Shown in pieces: positions 52,445 through 61,171 of a stretch of 64,000 nt of DNA. The stretch is taken from assembly GCA_963788125.1 (NCBI GenBank), contig CAWBFN010000002.1, positions 1,302,001 to 1,366,000 on the forward strand, read 5' to 3'. The DNA comes from Bog-473 sp963788125. Its GTDB lineage: Bacteria; Actinomycetota; Acidimicrobiia; Acidimicrobiales; RAAP-2. The position numbers were made by a program, and so were the translations under genes. How positions within the stretch are numbered: position 1 is the first letter of the stretch; every line of letters starts with the position of its first letter. Under the pieces are notes generated by a model. That model saw only the letters and a program-made list of their open reading frames with translations, did no database searches and had not been told where the DNA came from.

Positions 52445-53368
52445 ATGCCGCGTGCCGTGAGATTCGACGAGTACGGCGACGTCGACGTCCTCAAGGTCGT
52501 CGACGTGCCCCGTCCGAGACCCGGGACGGGCCAGGTCCTCGTGAAGGTGGTGGCCGCCGGGATCAACCCGGGGGAGTCCTCCATCCGCAAGGGGTTGCTC
52601 AGTGAGCGGTGGCCGGCCACGTTCCCCTCGGGGCAGGGGTCCGATCTCGCCGGCATCGTGGACGAGGTTGGTCCCGGGGTCACCGCGTTCGCCCCTGGCG
52701 ACGAGGTGCTCGGCTTCGTCGACACCCGGAGCAGCCAGGCCGAACTGGTGGTGGTGGAGAGCGAGCACCTGGTGCCCCGGCCGCCCGAGGTGCCCTGGGA
52801 GGTGGCCGGCTCGCTGTTCGTGGTCGGAACGACGGCGTACGCCGCGGTGCGGGCGGTCAACCCGGCCCCGGGGGAGTCGGTGGTCGTCTCGGGTGCGGCC
52901 GGAGGGGTCGGATCGCTCGCCGTACAGCTGGCCGTCAACGCCGGTGCGTCGGTGATCGGCCTGGCCAGCGAGGAGCACCACCCCTGGCTCAAGGACCACG
53001 GGGTGATTCCGGTGGCGTACGGGGAGCGGGTGGTCGAGCGCGTGAGGGATGCGAGCGGCGGCCAGGTCGACGCCTTCATCGACACCTTCGGCAACGGCTA
53101 CGTGAAGATGGCGGTGGAGGAGCTCGGGGTCTCCCCCCAGCGCATCGACACCATCATCGACTGGGCGGCGGCGCAGGAGTACGGGGCGAAGACCGACGGC
53201 AACGCCGCCGGGGCGGATGCGGGCGTGCTGGCCGAGCTGGTCGAGCCGATCGTCGAGGGGCGCCTCGAGGTTCCCATCGCCAAGGTCTATCCGCTGGCCG
53301 AGGTGCGCCAGGCCTACCGGGAGCTCGAAGAACGTCACACGCTTGGGAAGATCGTCCTGCGTCCCTGA
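52445..53368 (+). CDS. NADP-dependent oxidoreductase (MDR, quinone-reductase-like)
   Basis: A 307-aa MDR protein from ATG 52445 with GAGGGGAGCA upstream. The GroES-like start PRAVRFDEYGDVDVLKVVDVP, INPGESSIRKG, GQGSDLAGIVDEVG and the nucleotide-binding VSGAAGGVGSLAVQLAVNAG mark the Zn-independent quinone-reductase branch. It is divergent from the lipoprotein gene. Probably reduces quinones or enones using NADPH. Confidence 0.9.
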   Translation: MPRAVRFDEYGDVDVLKVVDVPRPRPGTGQVLVKVVAAGINPGESSIRKGLLSERWPATFPSGQGSDLAGIVDEVGPGVTAFAPGDEVLGFVDTRSSQAELVVVESEHLVPRPPEVPWEVAGSLFVVGTTAYAAVRAVNPAPGESVVVSGAAGGVGSLAVQLAVNAGASVIGLASEEHHPWLKDHGVIPVAYGERVVERVRDASGGQVDAFIDTFGNGYVKMAVEELGVSPQRIDTIIDWAAAQEYGAKTDGNAAGADAGVLAELVEPIVEGRLEVPIAKVYPLAEVRQAYRELEERHTLGKIVLRP

Positions 53369-53456
53369 CCGTTCCCCGACGGCCCGGGAACTGCCGCCCG
53401 GGAACCGCCGCCCCGGGGAACGGTCGGACGGGCGGGGCGGCCTACGCTGAGCCGAC

Positions 53457-53936
53457 ATGTCGACCCAGATCGCCGTCGTCGGCGGTTCCGTTGCGACACC
53501 GCCGGTGCTCGCCTCGGCGGAGGCGGTCGGTGCCGCCCTCGCCGCGGCCGGAGCGGTGGTCGTCTGCGGCGGCCTCGGAGGGGTGATGGCCGCGGTGTGC
53601 CGGGGGGCCAAGTCGGAGGGTGGGCTAACGGTGGGGATCCTGCCGGGCCGCTCGGGCGCGGCGGCGAACCGGTGGGTCGACGTGGCCGTGGCTACCGGGC
53701 TCGGCGAGGCGCGCAACGCCCTGGTCGTCGGCTCGGCGGCGGTCGTCATCGCCATCGACGGCGAGTACGGCACCCTCTCGGAGATCGCCCTGGCGTTCCG
53801 CGCCGGGACTCCGGTCATCGGCATCGGCACGTGGGCCCTCACCGGGCCCGACGGGGAGCCCGACACCGGGATCGTGCCGATGGACGATCCGCGGGAGGCG
53901 GCGGCCCTGGCGATGCGTCTGGCCTCCAGCCGTTAG
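53457..53936 (+). CDS. TIGR00725-family / LOG-like Rossmann protein
   Basis: A 159-aa protein from ATG 53457. VVCGGLGGVMAAVCRGAKSEGGLTVGILPG followed by VATGLGEARNALVVGSAAVVIAIDGEYGTLSEIALAF matches the TIGR00725 or molybdenum-cofactor-carrier-like family, related to lysine decarboxylase-like (LOG) phosphoribohydrolases. A ligand-binding role is likely; the substrate is unknown. Confidence 0.87.
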   Translation: MSTQIAVVGGSVATPPVLASAEAVGAALAAAGAVVVCGGLGGVMAAVCRGAKSEGGLTVGILPGRSGAAANRWVDVAVATGLGEARNALVVGSAAVVIAIDGEYGTLSEIALAFRAGTPVIGIGTWALTGPDGEPDTGIVPMDDPREAAALAMRLASSR

Positions 53937-53974
53937 GCGCCGGCGGGCCGAGCGTCGCATGCCAGTATGGCGGC

Positions 53975-54454
53975 GTGCGGGTGGCCATGGTCTGCCTCGG
54001 GAACATCTGCCGCTCCCCGATGGCCGAGGCGGTGGCGGCGGGGATGGTCGAGGCCGCCGGGCTGGGGGGCGCGGTGGTCGTCGAGTCCTTCGGCACCGCC
54101 GGCCACCACGTGGGGGAGGCCGCCTACCCGCGGGCCGTGGCGGCGCTGCGACGCGGGGGATGGCCGGGGGCCGAGCACCGGGCGCGCCGGTTGCGTCCCG
54201 CCGACGTCGCCGCCGCCGACCTCGTCCTCTGCGCGGACCGCGCCACCCTCGCCCACGCGCGGCGCCTGGCCGGCCCGGACGACGCGGTGGCCAAGGTGCG
54301 GCTCCTGCGCTCCTACGACCCCGAGGCGAGCGCCGGCGACGACGAGGTTCCCGATCCCTGGGGCGGAGACGACGCCGAGTTCGACGTGGTGCTCGCCCTC
54401 ATCGAGCGGTCGTGCCGTGGGCTCGTTGCCGAGCTGGCCGACGCGCCTCACTAG
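53975..54454 (+). CDS. Low-molecular-weight protein-tyrosine phosphatase
   Basis: A 159-aa LMW-PTP from GTG 53975. The active-site loop is VCLGNICRSPMAEA (C-x5-R-S) at residues 6-19, and the general acid Asp lies in VPDPWGG. It acts on phosphotyrosine proteins or arginine phosphate. It overlaps the fructosamine kinase-like gene, so both may be co-translated. Confidence 0.93.
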   Translation: MRVAMVCLGNICRSPMAEAVAAGMVEAAGLGGAVVVESFGTAGHHVGEAAYPRAVAALRRGGWPGAEHRARRLRPADVAAADLVLCADRATLAHARRLAGPDDAVAKVRLLRSYDPEASAGDDEVPDPWGGDDAEFDVVLALIERSCRGLVAELADAPH

Positions 54455-55211
54455 CGTCGTCGGCCCGATCGGGCCGTCGAAACGGCTGAGCGGCGACGCG
54501 TGGTCCGTCGTGGCCGGTGATCGCACCTACGTGGTCAAGCTCGGTGCCGGCACAGCCGACGAGGCAGACGGGCTCGAGCGCCTCGGCGCGGTGCCCGGGG
54601 CGCCCCCCGTGCCGGAGGTCGTCCTCGCCGAACCCGGGCTCCTCGTCACCACCTGGGTCGAGCAGGGACCGGCGACCCCGGGGCACTACGAGTCGCTCGG
54701 CCACGCGCTGGCGACGTTGCATCGGGCCCCCTTCGCCCGCTGGGGTGGTGGCGCGTCGTGGATCGGCGCCTGTCCCGTCGACGCGTCCCCGGCGCCCGAT
54801 GCCGCCGCCTTCTACGGAGCCCGGCTCCGTGAGCTCTCGGCCCGCTGCGGGCTCGAAGGCGCGGTGGAGGCGGTGGTCGCCCGGTTGGACGAGCTGCTCC
54901 CGCCCGGTGGACCGGCGCTGGTGCACGGCGACCTGTGGTGGGGCAACGTGCTCTTCGGATCCGACGGGCGCGCCTGGCTCATCGACCCTTCCGTCCACGG
55001 CGGCCACCCCGAGGAGGACCTGGCCATGTTGGCGCTCTTCGGCGCGGTGCCCGAGCGCCTGCTCGGTGCCTACCTCGAGGTGCAGCCGCTCCGTCCCGGC
55101 TGGCCGGAACGCATCGCCCTCTTCCAGCTCACCCCGTTGCTCGTCCACTCGGTGCTGTTCGGTGGCGGCTACCGGGCCCGGGCGGCCGCGGTGGCCGGGC
55201 GCTACGCCTGA
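54426..55211 (+). CDS. Fructosamine kinase family protein
   Basis: A 261-aa APH-fold kinase. TTG 54426 is the earliest start and overlaps the phosphatase by 29 nt; the exact start is uncertain. It has KLGAGTADEADGLERLGAV, LHRAPFARWGGGASWIG, LVHGDLWWGNVLF (catalytic loop) and IDPSVHGGHPEEDLAML (metal-binding). These are the fructosamine-3-kinase signatures. The role is phosphorylating protein-bound sugar adducts so that they can be removed. Confidence 0.88.
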   Translation: MPSWPTRLTSVVGPIGPSKRLSGDAWSVVAGDRTYVVKLGAGTADEADGLERLGAVPGAPPVPEVVLAEPGLLVTTWVEQGPATPGHYESLGHALATLHRAPFARWGGGASWIGACPVDASPAPDAAAFYGARLRELSARCGLEGAVEAVVARLDELLPPGGPALVHGDLWWGNVLFGSDGRAWLIDPSVHGGHPEEDLAMLALFGAVPERLLGAYLEVQPLRPGWPERIALFQLTPLLVHSVLFGGGYRARAAAVAGRYA

Positions 55212-55227
55212 GGGGGGAGTCCCGTGG

Positions 55228-56163
55228 TCACCGGCCGAACAGATCGGAGATCGCCGGCGCCACATCGCGGTAGTCGTGGGTCTGCACGAGCCGGCCGCGC
55301 CCGACGCGGGCCAGATCCCGGGCCAGGTCGAGATCCTGCTCGCCCGAGGCGTCCAACAGCACGTCCACACGCGGCAACCGTGCGGCCGCCGTCCGTGGAT
55401 CGGGCCCGGCGTTGTGGACGCAGTCGGACAGCAACAGGACCCGGCAGTCGCGCGCCGGGAGCCGGGGGAGCTGCCGACGCGCCACCTCCAGAGGGAACGA
55501 GATGTTGGTGAGCCCGTGCGCCGGTGTGCGCAACAGGGTGTCGATCACCTTGGCCGCCGACACCTGCTGGCCGAAGTGGGCGAGGACGGCCGCATCCGAC
55601 CAGAAGGCGATGACGGCGAACTCGTCGCGAGCCAGCTCCGCGACCAGGGCCCCCACGGTGGCCGCCGCCGTGCGGACCCGCTCGCCGCGCATCGATCCGG
55701 AGGTATCGACCACCAGCACCACCGACCGCCGGGTACGGATCCGTTCCCGGACGATGATGTCGTCGTCCTCGGGCACCGGGTGCTCGACCAGGCGGTCGAC
55801 GGTGGCATCGAGGTCGATGTCGTCGGACCCGCCGCTGAAGCGCAGGCTCCGCAGCTCCCCGAAGCCCCTCCCGGTGGACGTGTCCCGCCGCGGCCGCGGC
55901 AGCATCAGGCGGGAGGCGATCCGTTGGGCCAGCAGCACTACCTCGGGGTGAGGGTCTTTGCCCCCCGGCACCGTCTTCAGCAGTTGCGCGGGTTCATCGG
56001 TGACGTGGCGCGCCACGCGGCGAGGGGAGACGCTCGGCGTCGCCAGGGGGCGCGGTGTCGCCGCGGGCAAGACCGTCGCCGCTCCGGTGGCGGAGCGCCC
56101 CGGCCGGGTCGGCCCGGCGTCGATCTCCCGGGGGCGGTGGCGGGGCGAACGGGTCGTGTCCAT
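55228..56163 (-). CDS. VWA-domain protein, partner of MoxR ATPase
   Basis: A 311-aa protein. The N-terminal third is basic and Pro/Arg-rich. The VWA domain starts with the metal-ion-dependent adhesion motif VVDTSGSM (DxSxS) at about residue 150. LRTPAHGLTNIS supplies the Thr and LLSDCVHN the later acidic position. It lies downstream of the MoxR ATPase on the same strand; MoxR/VWA pairs act as chaperone-like assembly or insertion systems, often for metalloproteins. Confidence 0.87.
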   Translation of the reverse strand: MDTTRSPRHRPREIDAGPTRPGRSATGAATVLPAATPRPLATPSVSPRRVARHVTDEPAQLLKTVPGGKDPHPEVVLLAQRIASRLMLPRPRRDTSTGRGFGELRSLRFSGGSDDIDLDATVDRLVEHPVPEDDDIIVRERIRTRRSVVLVVDTSGSMRGERVRTAAATVGALVAELARDEFAVIAFWSDAAVLAHFGQQVSAAKVIDTLLRTPAHGLTNISFPLEVARRQLPRLPARDCRVLLLSDCVHNAGPDPRTAAARLPRVDVLLDASGEQDLDLARDLARVGRGRLVQTHDYRDVAPAISDLFGR

Positions 56164-56226
56164 CCGGTCGGCCTGTCGACCGTGCCCCCCGAGGGCGGCG
56201 GGCGGAGCGTGGGCCTCCGCACCCCT

Positions 56227-57240
56227 TCATCCGGGTGCCGCGGCGGCGGGATTGAGCACGAAGTGGTCCTCCCACAGCTGGCGCAGCACCTCCTCGGGGC
56301 TCAGGTCGCACGTCTCGTCGAGGTGTATCCGTCCGGACAGGGCCACCACCATGGCGTCGAACACGGTCACGGCGTACGCCTGACGAACCGGGTCGCCGAT
56401 GACCGGGCCGTCCCCGACCTCGGTGATCGCCCGCAGTGCCAGCAGCTCGCCCGCCACCAGCGTCACGTCGATGGCGCCCCGGACACTGCTGCCCTGGCGG
56501 ACGCTCGCGTGGCGCCGTGTCGCCCGCGTCAGCGCCACCGCGTCGGCGATCAGGGCACGTGCCACCTCGGGCGGCACCCCGGTGGAGCTCAGGTCGGCCC
56601 GCAGGGCGACGATGCCTCGCTCCGACTCGTCGTCCTGGTAGGTGACGGCCAGGCGGCAGAGCCGGTCGTGGACGCTGGTCGAGATCCGGGTGGTCCCGAC
56701 GCTGTCGAAGGGGTTCATGGAGGCGATCACCCGGAAGGTCGACCGGGCGGCCACCCGACCCACCCGCGGGACGGAGACCTCGCGCTCGGCCATGGCCGCG
56801 AGGAGGGTGTTGAGCGTGTCCTCGGGCGCGCGGTTGAACTCCTCGATGTAGAGGAACCCACCGGCCCGCATGGCGTCGAGCAGGGGGCCGTCCACGAAGT
56901 TGTCCGTGCTGTAGTCCTCGCGGAGCACCCGCGCCGGATTGTGGTGGCCGATGAGCTTGGCCGGTGTGAGGTCGGCGTTGCCCTCGACGAACACCAAGGG
57001 AATGCCCCACTCCTCGGTGATGGCGCGCAGCAGGGTGCTCTTCGAGGTGCCCGGGGGGCCTTCGAGCACCAGATCCCGACCGGCCGACACCGCCGCCAGG
57101 ATCAACTCGAGCTCCCGCTGTCGGCCCACGACCCGGTTCGTGATCCGCGCGCTGATCTCGGACAGGCCGGTGATATCCGCCCCGGTCGGTGCCGCGGCCT
57201 GGGACCCATTGCTGCGCACCAGGTGGGTCACGGCCACCAC
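56227..57240 (-). CDS. MoxR-family AAA+ ATPase
   Basis: A 337-aa AAA+ ATPase when started at GTG 57240; in-frame GTGs at 57237 and 57231 are equally possible and no ribosome site is clear. Walker A is EGPPGTSKST, Walker B FLYIEEFNRAPEDTLN, and the sensor region RVIASMNPFDS. An in-frame extension to 57408 is GC-rich shadow. A ten-codon ORF (ATG 57260, MTTPERAWWP) ends inside the GTG cluster and, with one base shift in GCGCGCG, would read into VVAVTHLV, suggesting either coupling or a frameshift. Confidence 0.88.
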   Translation of the reverse strand: MVAVTHLVRSNGSQAAAPTGADITGLSEISARITNRVVGRQRELELILAAVSAGRDLVLEGPPGTSKSTLLRAITEEWGIPLVFVEGNADLTPAKLIGHHNPARVLREDYSTDNFVDGPLLDAMRAGGFLYIEEFNRAPEDTLNTLLAAMAEREVSVPRVGRVAARSTFRVIASMNPFDSVGTTRISTSVHDRLCRLAVTYQDDESERGIVALRADLSSTGVPPEVARALIADAVALTRATRRHASVRQGSSVRGAIDVTLVAGELLALRAITEVGDGPVIGDPVRQAYAVTVFDAMVVALSGRIHLDETCDLSPEEVLRQLWEDHFVLNPAAAAPG

Positions 57241-57343
57241 GCGCGCTCGGGAGTTGTCATGTCGCCACAGGTTAGCGACAGGCGTCCGAGGGCCGGCTCC
57301 GACGTCCCATGGTGGTTGCGGGGCCAGGGGAGGGCCGGGCGGG

Positions 57344-57715
57344 CTACGTCCGGCCCGACGAGGTCGCTCGCGGCCGATGGGCCTTCGATCGAAAGCGCGT
57401 GCTGGCATCGATCACGTCAGCCAGCTTCGGGTGAAGGCGGCGCCGGAGCCGGTCGAGGGCCCTCCGGGGCTGGGGCGCCGCAGCGGGGGTGGCCGCCCCC
57501 AGCTGCCGTTCGGCTACCTCGGAGAGCGCACGCACCAGGAGGTCGATGACCTTGGTGGAGTCGGACAAGGCGACCGGGGTGGACGCCACGCAGACCTCAC
57601 CGTCCCAATGGCTGAAGACGACGGTGGCAGACTGGGGGTGCCAGGTCGCGCGCAGGTACAGGTCGCCACCGCGGGCATCGGGCACAAACACACGATTCGG
57701 GGGCACGTCGGCCAC
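57344..57715 (-). CDS. Hypothetical protein
   Basis: A 123-aa protein. DLYLRATWHPQSATVVFSHWDGEVCVASTPVALSD is a likely beta-rich core, followed by a helix (VIDLLVRALSEVAERQ) and an Arg-rich C-terminus (RFRSKAHRPRATSSGRT). It precedes the MoxR gene on the same strand by about 100 nt. I recognise no domain. Confidence 0.7.
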   Translation of the reverse strand: MADVPPNRVFVPDARGGDLYLRATWHPQSATVVFSHWDGEVCVASTPVALSDSTKVIDLLVRALSEVAERQLGAATPAAAPQPRRALDRLRRRLHPKLADVIDASTRFRSKAHRPRATSSGRT

Positions 57716-57760
57716 GCCCGAGTATGCACCTCGGCGGCCAACGCCGCCAGGGGGGACGCG

Positions 57761-57846
57761 GGGCGGCTCAGGTCCGGGGCGGCTCAGGTCCGGGGCGGCT
57801 CAGGTCCGGGGCGGGCAGGTCCGGGGCAGGTCCGGTGCAGGTCCGG
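57761..57846. repeat. 16-bp tandem repeat array with decaying copies
   Basis: Three perfect tandem copies of GGGCGGCTCAGGTCCG occupy 57761-57808. They are followed by degenerate or shortened copies of 15, 11 and 11 bp sharing GCAGGTCCG, to about 57846. The array fills the gap between the 3' end of the alpha/beta hydrolase gene (57857) and the 5' end of the hypothetical gene (57715), both on the minus strand. Length probably varies by slippage; it might affect termination or the promoter of the downstream gene. Confidence 0.9.
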
Positions 57847-57856
57847 GCGATGTAGG

Positions 57857-58432
57857 TCAGCGCAGACCGGTCAGCCAGGCTGCGACGACGTCGGCGACCT
57901 CGGCGTCGCGCCGGCGCAGGGAGTGGTCACCGTCGACGGGGACCAGGGTCACGGTTCCCGCGATGGCTGCGGTCTCCCGTTTCAGCTCGTCGGGCGTGGC
58001 GAAGGCGTCCCGCCGGCCCGAGACGAAGAGACACGGCAGGTGCAGGTCGGGGAAGTGGGCGGTCCGGAGGCGGTCGGGCCGTCCGGGAGGATGCAGCGGG
58101 TAGCTGACCAGGACGAGGGCGGCCACCTCGAGACCTTCGGCGGCGGCCATGGAGCACATCCGGCCGCCCATGGAACGACCACCTATCGCCACCCGGCCGG
58201 TCGGGACGCCGAGGCGGTCGGCGAGCTCAGCGGTGGCGGCGCGCACCGTCCGGATGCACACCTCGGGGGGGTCGGCCCGGCGCTTCCCGGCCGCCTGTCC
58301 GGGGAACTCGACCCGCTCGACCGCGATGCCGTGTCGCGTCACCTCGTCGTCGATGGCCACCAGCGCCGAGTGGTCCCGTCGAGCGCTGGCCCCGGGCGTG
58401 AGCACCAGCCCGGCGGGACCGGGCCCCGTCAC
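57857..58432 (-). CDS. Alpha/beta-hydrolase family protein
   Basis: A 191-aa small alpha/beta hydrolase. The nucleophile elbow is IGGRSMGGRM (GxSxG) at about residue 87. The acid is in VSGRRDAF and the His in VDGDHSL, completing a Ser-Asp-His triad. Length matches the short KANL3/Tex30 or dienelactone-hydrolase-like group. It overlaps the upstream FkbM gene by 4 nt. Confidence 0.88.
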   Translation of the reverse strand: MTGPGPAGLVLTPGASARRDHSALVAIDDEVTRHGIAVERVEFPGQAAGKRRADPPEVCIRTVRAATAELADRLGVPTGRVAIGGRSMGGRMCSMAAAEGLEVAALVLVSYPLHPPGRPDRLRTAHFPDLHLPCLFVSGRRDAFATPDELKRETAAIAGTVTLVPVDGDHSLRRRDAEVADVVAAWLTGLR

Positions 58433-59463
58433 CGGTCTCCCGCTGCGCCGCCACCCGCTGTGCCGCCGCCCGCCGCCGCCGCACCCGTCGTCGTCGTCAC
58501 GGTCCGGCGATAGCGCCTCGCCAGCTTGCGCGACAGGCCGTCGATGGTTCGAAGGGCGTGGTCCCGGTGCTCGGGGATGGCGTGCATCGACTCACCGATC
58601 AGGGCGTCGATGATCTCTCCATCGCTGCGCGGCTCGCAGCGGTTCCAGCCCGCCGGGAGAGGCGGCGCCCCCCGCACCGCGGCGTAGTCGACGATGGTTT
58701 CGGGCTGTACCAGGGGGTGACCGACCGGCCGGAGCTCTCCCTCGTTGACCTCGTAGACCGCGAGCCCGGCAGCTTCGAGGGACCAGATCAACTCCTGGGG
58801 ACTCGTTCCGTGGCTGTGCAGCGCGTACCCGTTCGACTCTATGACCATCCCCCGCACGCTCCCCAGCATTCTCCGGGCCCCGCCCAGCACGGCGTGCTCC
58901 TTGCCTTCGATGTCGATCTTCGCCCATGTGATGGGGGTCGTCGGCACCATCTCGTCGACGACCGTGGTCGTACGTCGGATCGTTGGGTAGCCCGTCTCCG
59001 AGCAGATGGTCGGCGTCGAGATGGTGCCGTAGGGCCCGAGGTCGACGAACTCGACCTCCGCCGTTCCGCCGTCCACGACCGCCTCGACGATCTGCACGTT
59101 GTCCAGGCGGTTGCGCTCGCAGGCCGACCGCAGTACGGCCGCGTTGCGCGGCGAGCCCTCGACGGCGACCACCCGCGCACCGAGCATTGCCGCCGGGATG
59201 GTGAAGGTCCCGTAGTGCGCGCCCAGGTCCAACACGGTGTCGCCGGGCTCCACGGCGGCCAAGAGCCACATGAGGGCGGGGCTCAGTTTCCACCGGCCCT
59301 CGACCACCTGCCGACCGATCGGATCCCCGAGGTCGAGGTCGATGACCAGCTCGTACGTGATCCCACCCGGGCCCAACGGCAGTGCACAGGGAACCACCCG
59401 GTTGTTCACTGCCCCGACATTAGCCACGCCCCCCGGGCCGTCCCCGCCCGGGACCCCCACCAC
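58429..59463 (-). CDS. FkbM-family methyltransferase
   Basis: A 344-aa protein. SAM motif I is TVLDLGAHYGTFTIPAAMLG, with VVAVEGSPRNAAVLR, and the FkbM signature ITWAKIDIEGKEHAVLGGARRML. The C-terminus ends in a low-complexity Ala/Gly tail (GAAAAGGGTAGGGAAGDR). The start is uncertain: GTG 59463 has no ribosome site and GTG 59409 is possible. Family members methylate sugar or polyketide oxygens. Confidence 0.87.
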   Translation of the reverse strand: MVGVPGGDGPGGVANVGAVNNRVVPCALPLGPGGITYELVIDLDLGDPIGRQVVEGRWKLSPALMWLLAAVEPGDTVLDLGAHYGTFTIPAAMLGARVVAVEGSPRNAAVLRSACERNRLDNVQIVEAVVDGGTAEVEFVDLGPYGTISTPTICSETGYPTIRRTTTVVDEMVPTTPITWAKIDIEGKEHAVLGGARRMLGSVRGMVIESNGYALHSHGTSPQELIWSLEAAGLAVYEVNEGELRPVGHPLVQPETIVDYAAVRGAPPLPAGWNRCEPRSDGEIIDALIGESMHAIPEHRDHALRTIDGLSRKLARRYRRTVTTTTGAAAAGGGTAGGGAAGDR

Positions 59464-59470
59464 CAGAATG

Positions 59471-60067
59471 TCAGTCGTCGTCCCCGTCGGGGGGCAAGAA
59501 GGAGAACGGGAGGTCGGCCAGCTGTATCAGTATGGAGGAGATCCAGCGGGTGAGGCCGGCGATCACCGGCTCAATCTCGTCGGGCGACTCCAGTTGGGTC
59601 TCGCTGAACCGGATGGAACCCTCGTACGTCGCCTCGACGGCCCAGCGCACGCTCTCGCCGGCGTGGACCTGCTCAATGGTGGTCGCCGTCCTGACGAGGG
59701 GATCGACCCCGAGGAGCGGGCTCGACTCGGGGAGGGAGCGGAGGACCGTGTGGGTGTCGGGCGCCTCGGCCAGGCGCTGCACCCGCAGGGCCACCTCCAC
59801 GACGATCTCGGGAAGCTCGTCGGGCGGTTCACCGATCGACCAGCTCCGGTAGGAGGTCTGGCTCCATGTGGGCCAGTCCACGGAGATGTCGGCCCTGACC
59901 CGCGGCGGCTGCTCCTCGCCGGGCAGGCTGTAGGACGTCTCCCACGAGACGTCGCCCAGGAAGACGTCGACCTGGAACCGTTCCTCGACCGCTTGGCGTT
60001 GCAGCAGCGCCTGGTCGAACGATCGGCGGATGTTACTGATGACGTCGACGAGGATGTGATCGAGCAC
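59471..60067 (-). CDS. Hypothetical protein
   Basis: A 198-aa acidic soluble protein. DVSWETSYSLPGEEQPPRVRADISVDWPTWSQTSYRSW suggests a beta-sandwich core with several Trp, flanked by an N-terminal helix with RRSFDQALLQRQ and an Asp-rich tail. No domain is recognised. Next gene upstream of FkbM on the same strand, by 7 nt. Confidence 0.72.
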   Translation of the reverse strand: MLDHILVDVISNIRRSFDQALLQRQAVEERFQVDVFLGDVSWETSYSLPGEEQPPRVRADISVDWPTWSQTSYRSWSIGEPPDELPEIVVEVALRVQRLAEAPDTHTVLRSLPESSPLLGVDPLVRTATTIEQVHAGESVRWAVEATYEGSIRFSETQLESPDEIEPVIAGLTRWISSILIQLADLPFSFLPPDGDDD

Positions 60068-60110
60068 GACCAGGAGAGGCTACCGGTGATCGGCCGGTAC
60101 CATCGGTCCG

Positions 60111-60971
60111 GTGAGGGGCGGATCGGTGTGGCTCGAGCGACGGGTGCTCGCCTATGCACACCAGGGCGGGGCGTGGGAGTCACCCTCCTCTACCCTGTTC
60201 GCCATCGACCGGGCGGTGGCCGCAGGGGCCACCGGAATCGAGCTCGACGTGCATGCCACCGCGGACGGCGAGCTGGTCGTTTGTCACGACGCAACGGTCG
60301 ACCGCACGACGCCGGCGAGGGGCACCATCGCCAGCTTCACCCTGGCCGAGCTGCGCCAGCTCGACTTCTCGTTCTGGTTCGTGCCCGGGTCCGATGTCAC
60401 ACCCCATCGGGACGAGGGTGCGTACCCCTACAGGGGGCGTGCGCCCGAGGACCCGCGGTTCGGGATCGCCACCCTGCGGGAGGTGCTCGAGTTGTTCCCG
60501 GGGGTGCTCCTCAATCTGGACATCAAGCAGACGGCACCGGTCGTCAAGCCCTACGAGGAGTCATTGGCGCAGCTCCTGGCGGAGTACGGGCGCACCGAGG
60601 ACGTCATCGTGGCGTCGTTTCTCGATGCCGCCACCGACTCGTTCCGGGCCTTCGCGCCCACGGTGGCGACGTCGGCGGGAACGATCGCCACGGGCGTGTT
60701 CTGGCGGGCGCTGCACGCCGGCGAGGCGATCCCCGACACTCCCGCCGTCGCATACCAGGTTCCCGAACGCGTAGGCGAGCTCGTCCTGGTCGACGAGGCA
60801 TTCGTGGAGGCGGCGCACAGCCACGGGAAGGCCGTCCACGTCTGGACGGTCAACGACCCCCAGAGCATGGAGCGGCTGGTGGCCTTCGGGGTCGACGGCA
60901 TCATCTCCGATCTGCCGACGCTGCTCAGCCGGGAGCTTGACGACCTCCATGTCGCGTGGGGTGGAGCGTGA
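60111..60971 (+). CDS. Glycerophosphodiester phosphodiesterase
   Basis: A 286-aa GDPD-type TIM barrel. The N-terminal active-site strand reads AHQGGAWESPSSTL where the typical motif is AHRG..E.P.NT. The metal-binding ELDVHATADGELVVCHDATVDRTT is intact, and LLNLDIKQ, VASFLDAATDSFRAF and HVWTVND follow. The AHQG variant occurs in an actinobacterial GDPD subgroup. It hydrolyses glycerophosphodiesters to glycerol-3-phosphate and alcohol. The in-frame GTG at 60126 is an alternative start. Confidence 0.9.
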   Translation: MRGGSVWLERRVLAYAHQGGAWESPSSTLFAIDRAVAAGATGIELDVHATADGELVVCHDATVDRTTPARGTIASFTLAELRQLDFSFWFVPGSDVTPHRDEGAYPYRGRAPEDPRFGIATLREVLELFPGVLLNLDIKQTAPVVKPYEESLAQLLAEYGRTEDVIVASFLDAATDSFRAFAPTVATSAGTIATGVFWRALHAGEAIPDTPAVAYQVPERVGELVLVDEAFVEAAHSHGKAVHVWTVNDPQSMERLVAFGVDGIISDLPTLLSRELDDLHVAWGGA

Positions 60972-60992
60972 GCTCGTCCCCGTGAACGGGAA

Positions 60993-61076
60993 CTAGCCCC
61001 TCCCGCAGTTCGGCTTCTTGCCGTGGTTGGCCTTCTTCTTGGCCCTGAGTTTGCGCTTCACCGTCCGTTTCGACAT
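60993..61076 (-). CDS. Ribosomal protein bL37-like micro-protein
   Basis: A 27-codon gene from ATG 61076 to TAG 60993. The product is strongly basic: MSKRTVKRKLRAKKKA followed by NHGKKPNCGRG. The ANHGKKPN block resembles the NHGKRPN end of the mycobacterial large-subunit protein bL37 (about 24 aa). It was identified by reading the minus strand; it is too short for usual gene callers. The ribosome site is weak (CCGGG). Inference from the motif and composition only. Confidence 0.7.
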   Translation of the reverse strand: MSKRTVKRKLRAKKKANHGKKPNCGRG

Positions 61077-61171
61077 CCCGGCATGCTACTTCGGATCCCG
61101 TCGGACCCGTCCTCCGCCCCGTGGTGGCCATGCCGGGACCCCCATCGCCAACCCATTAGCCTCGGTCGCCT

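Noticed and set aside
57761..57846. CRISPR array
   Set aside because: Repeats are contiguous without unique spacers, 16 bp long, and no cas gene is in the window.
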